Below are positions 20,776 through 22,367 of a stretch of DNA of 22,367 nucleotides, piece by piece (position 1 is the stretch's first letter; the number at the start of each line of letters is the position of its first letter). Source of the DNA: an uncultured Clostridia bacterium. GTDB lineage: Bacteria; Bacillota; Clostridia; Oscillospirales; Ruminococcaceae. The notes below the pieces were generated by a model. The model was not told the DNA's origin and did not search any database. It was given only the letters and a program-made list of their open reading frames with translations. Location of the stretch: positions 1 to 22,367 of the forward strand of contig CANPZQ010000017.1 of the NCBI GenBank assembly GCA_947588775.1, read 5' to 3'. Position numbers and translations under genes: made by a program.

Positions 20776-22367
20776 TCAAGATTTATTTCCTATTATACTC
20801 AGAAGCCCGGCTTCGTCAATAACCTCGATTCCGAGTTCTCTGGCTTTTGTAAGCTTCGAGCCCGCGTCGTCGCCCGCAAGCAGGTAATCCGTCTTTTTTG
20901 AAACGCTCGATTTGACGGTTCCGCCGTTTTTCTCGATTAAAGCCTGCGCCTCGTCGCGCTTCATTCCGGGGAGAGTCCCCGTGATTACAAAGGATTTTCC
21001 CGCGAAGATGTCCGAAACCGCCGTCCGCTCGTATTTCATGTTTACCCCGAACTCCCGGAGCTCCTCGATTGTTTTTTGCATGTGCGGCTCCGCGAGGGAT
21101 TCCGCGACAGCCTGCGCGGTAAGCGTTCCGAAGCCGTCTATGGCCTCGATTTGCTCCGCCGTCGCCGCCATGATGCTCTGCATATCCCCGAGCCTGTCGC
21201 AAAGAAGCTTTGCCGAGGCCGAACCGATATTTCTTATTCCGAGGCCGCAAAGAAGCCTGTCGAGCGAATTTTCCTTTGATGCGGCGATTGCGTTTATGAG
21301 ATTTTCCGCCGATTTTTGCTTGTAGCCCTCGAGGGAAAGCAGGTCGTCGATTTTTAGTCGGTAGATGTCCGAAATCGAGGTAATCAGCCCCTTATCGTAG
21401 AGTGCCTTCGCCTTTTCGGGGCCGAGCCCGTCGATGTTCATAGCGGGCTTTGAGGCGAAGTAGATGATTCTGCGTAAAACCTGCGCGGGGCAGTCGATAT
21501 TTGAGCACCTAAGCGCGCTTTCGCCCTCGTCCCTTACGGCCTTCGCGCCGCAGACGGGACAGATTTCGGGGAGCTTAAAGGGCTCGCCCTCGCCGCACGG
21601 CTTCGCAACGCCCAAAACCTCGGGGATAATGTCCCCTGCCTTTCTTACGGTTATTTCGTCGCCGACGCGGATTCCTCGCTCGTCTATGAAGTCCTGATTA
21701 TGGAGCGTCGCCCTTGAAACGCTTGTCCCGGCAAGAAGTACGGTGTCGAAAACCGCGACCGGGGTAATCGCGCCGGTTCTTCCGACGTTGACTTCAATCG
21801 CTTTGAGCTTTGTAACCTTCTCTTCCGGCGGGAATTTATACGCAACCGCCCAGCGCGGAGTTTTCGCGGTCGAGCCGATTTGCTCGCGCTCCCGAAGATT
21901 GTCAAGCTTTACAACCACGCCGTCGATGTCATACGGCAGCTCGAAGCGGTTTTCGCCGATTTCCTTTATGCACGCTTCGATTTCCTCAAAGGTTTTAACG
22001 AGGGTATATTTCGGTATAACCTTGAAGCCCTGCGATTTAAGGTAGTCGAGGGTTTCCTTGTGCGATTCAAAGCTTTTGCCCTCGACGCGCTGAATGTTGA
22101 AGCAAAAGATGTCGAGCCTTCGCTTTGCTGCGATTTTTGAATCCTTTTGGCGAAGCGAGCCTGCGGCGGCGTTTCGCGGGTTTTTGAAGGGCTTTTGCTC
22201 TCTTTCCTCGCAGAGGCGGTTCAAATTCTCAAACGATTTTTGGGGCATATAGACTTCGCCCCTGACTTCGAGATAGGGCAGGGGATCTTTTATGACGAGG
22301 GGGATAGAGAAAATCATTTTCAGATTTTCCGTAACATCCTCGCCGACGTCCCCGTCGCCTCGGGTGG
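20776..22367 (-). CDS. ligA: NAD+-dependent DNA ligase LigA (5' end outside window)
   Basis: 529 visible residues; the frame continues past base 22367, where 'TRGDGDVGEDVTENLK' precedes the internal Met at 22317. That Met is not the start. The adenylation-site lysine (KxDG) and NAD-binding Ia domain are outside the window; about 130-140 residues are missing judging from usual length. Visible in order: the rest of the nucleotidyltransferase domain ('RGEVYM', 'RNAAAGSLRQ', 'DGVVVKLD'), OB fold ('VGRTGAITPVAVF'), four-Cys zinc finger (CPVC ... CSNIDC), helix-hairpin-helix repeats ('NIDGLGPEKA', 'GIRNIGSASA'), and BRCT ('GKSFVITGTLPGMKRDEAQA'). It seals nicks in replication and repair; first visible gene of ligA-gatCAB. 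Confidence 0.97.
   Translation of the reverse strand, partial: TRGDGDVGEDVTENLKMIFSIPLVIKDPLPYLEVRGEVYMPQKSFENLNRLCEEREQKPFKNPRNAAAGSLRQKDSKIAAKRRLDIFCFNIQRVEGKSFESHKETLDYLKSQGFKVIPKYTLVKTFEEIEACIKEIGENRFELPYDIDGVVVKLDNLREREQIGSTAKTPRWAVAYKFPPEEKVTKLKAIEVNVGRTGAITPVAVFDTVLLAGTSVSRATLHNQDFIDERGIRVGDEITVRKAGDIIPEVLGVAKPCGEGEPFKLPEICPVCGAKAVRDEGESALRCSNIDCPAQVLRRIIYFASKPAMNIDGLGPEKAKALYDKGLITSISDIYRLKIDDLLSLEGYKQKSAENLINAIAASKENSLDRLLCGLGIRNIGSASAKLLCDRLGDMQSIMAATAEQIEAIDGFGTLTAQAVAESLAEPHMQKTIEELREFGVNMKYERTAVSDIFAGKSFVITGTLPGMKRDEAQALIEKNGGTVKSSVSKKTDYLLAGDDAGSKLTKARELGIEVIDEAGLLSIIGNKS

Noticed and set aside
22315..22317. Met at 22317 as the start of ligA
   Set aside because: The frame continues upstream with the conserved TRGDG motif, so the gene is simply cut by the window edge.

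Overview
The window reads as chromosomal DNA of a spore-forming member of the Clostridia (Firmicutes). An uncultured Oscillospirales-type gut bacterium is my best guess, not proven. Reasons: the sporulation genes yqfC, yqfD and ylbJ; the Firmicutes-type block phoH-ybeY-era-yqzL-recO; gatCAB behind ligA; SD sequences of the AGGAGG/GGTGA type; consensus sigma-A promoters; a DUF6514-type small protein. Base composition is GC-rich for the group, about mid-50s percent by eye.

Layout. 1-5380 (+ strand, accessory-like): the 3' part of a beta-solenoid bactofilin-like gene, a GNAT acetyltransferase, a PlsC-type acyltransferase with an added zinc ribbon, an MscS channel, a YitT-family membrane protein and an alpha/beta-hydrolase. 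The gaps hold three related 80-87 bp intergenic repeats. Each has inverted terminal arms around a very G-rich/C-rich core with strong G-quadruplex potential. 5525-6146: a small DUF6514-type gene (-) diverging from a tRNA-Gly(TCC)/tRNA-Arg(TCT) pair that has a perfect promoter and a terminator. 6200-8023 (+): an overlapping three-gene unit of ECF sigma factor, zinc-finger membrane anti-sigma factor and an unrecognised membrane-anchored protein. A bidirectional terminator separates it from the block on the other strand.

8121-14938 (- strand, transcribed right to left): phoH, ybeY, era, yqzL, recO, mutS2, xer. This is a housekeeping operon for rRNA maturation, ribosome assembly and DNA repair/recombination, with its own sigma-A promoter just after yqfD. 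15010-16458 (-): yqfC-yqfD, sporulation. 16548-17561 (+): a ylbJ-like sporulation membrane gene, divergent from yqfC across a compact region with a sigma-E-like promoter and an inverted repeat. 17558-22367 (-): ligA (5' end outside the window), gatC, gatA, gatB. This unit overlaps ylbJ tail to tail by 4 bp, and its apparent intrinsic terminator lies inside the ylbJ coding sequence.

The most unusual items are the G-quadruplex/inverted-repeat elements, a 28-bp palindrome of 11-6-11 (dif-like) architecture upstream of the tyrosine recombinase gene, the terminator embedded in an opposing gene, and the ECF operon with an unrecognised third member. No gap between genes exceeds 300 bases. No CRISPR array, prophage or transposase gene was seen.
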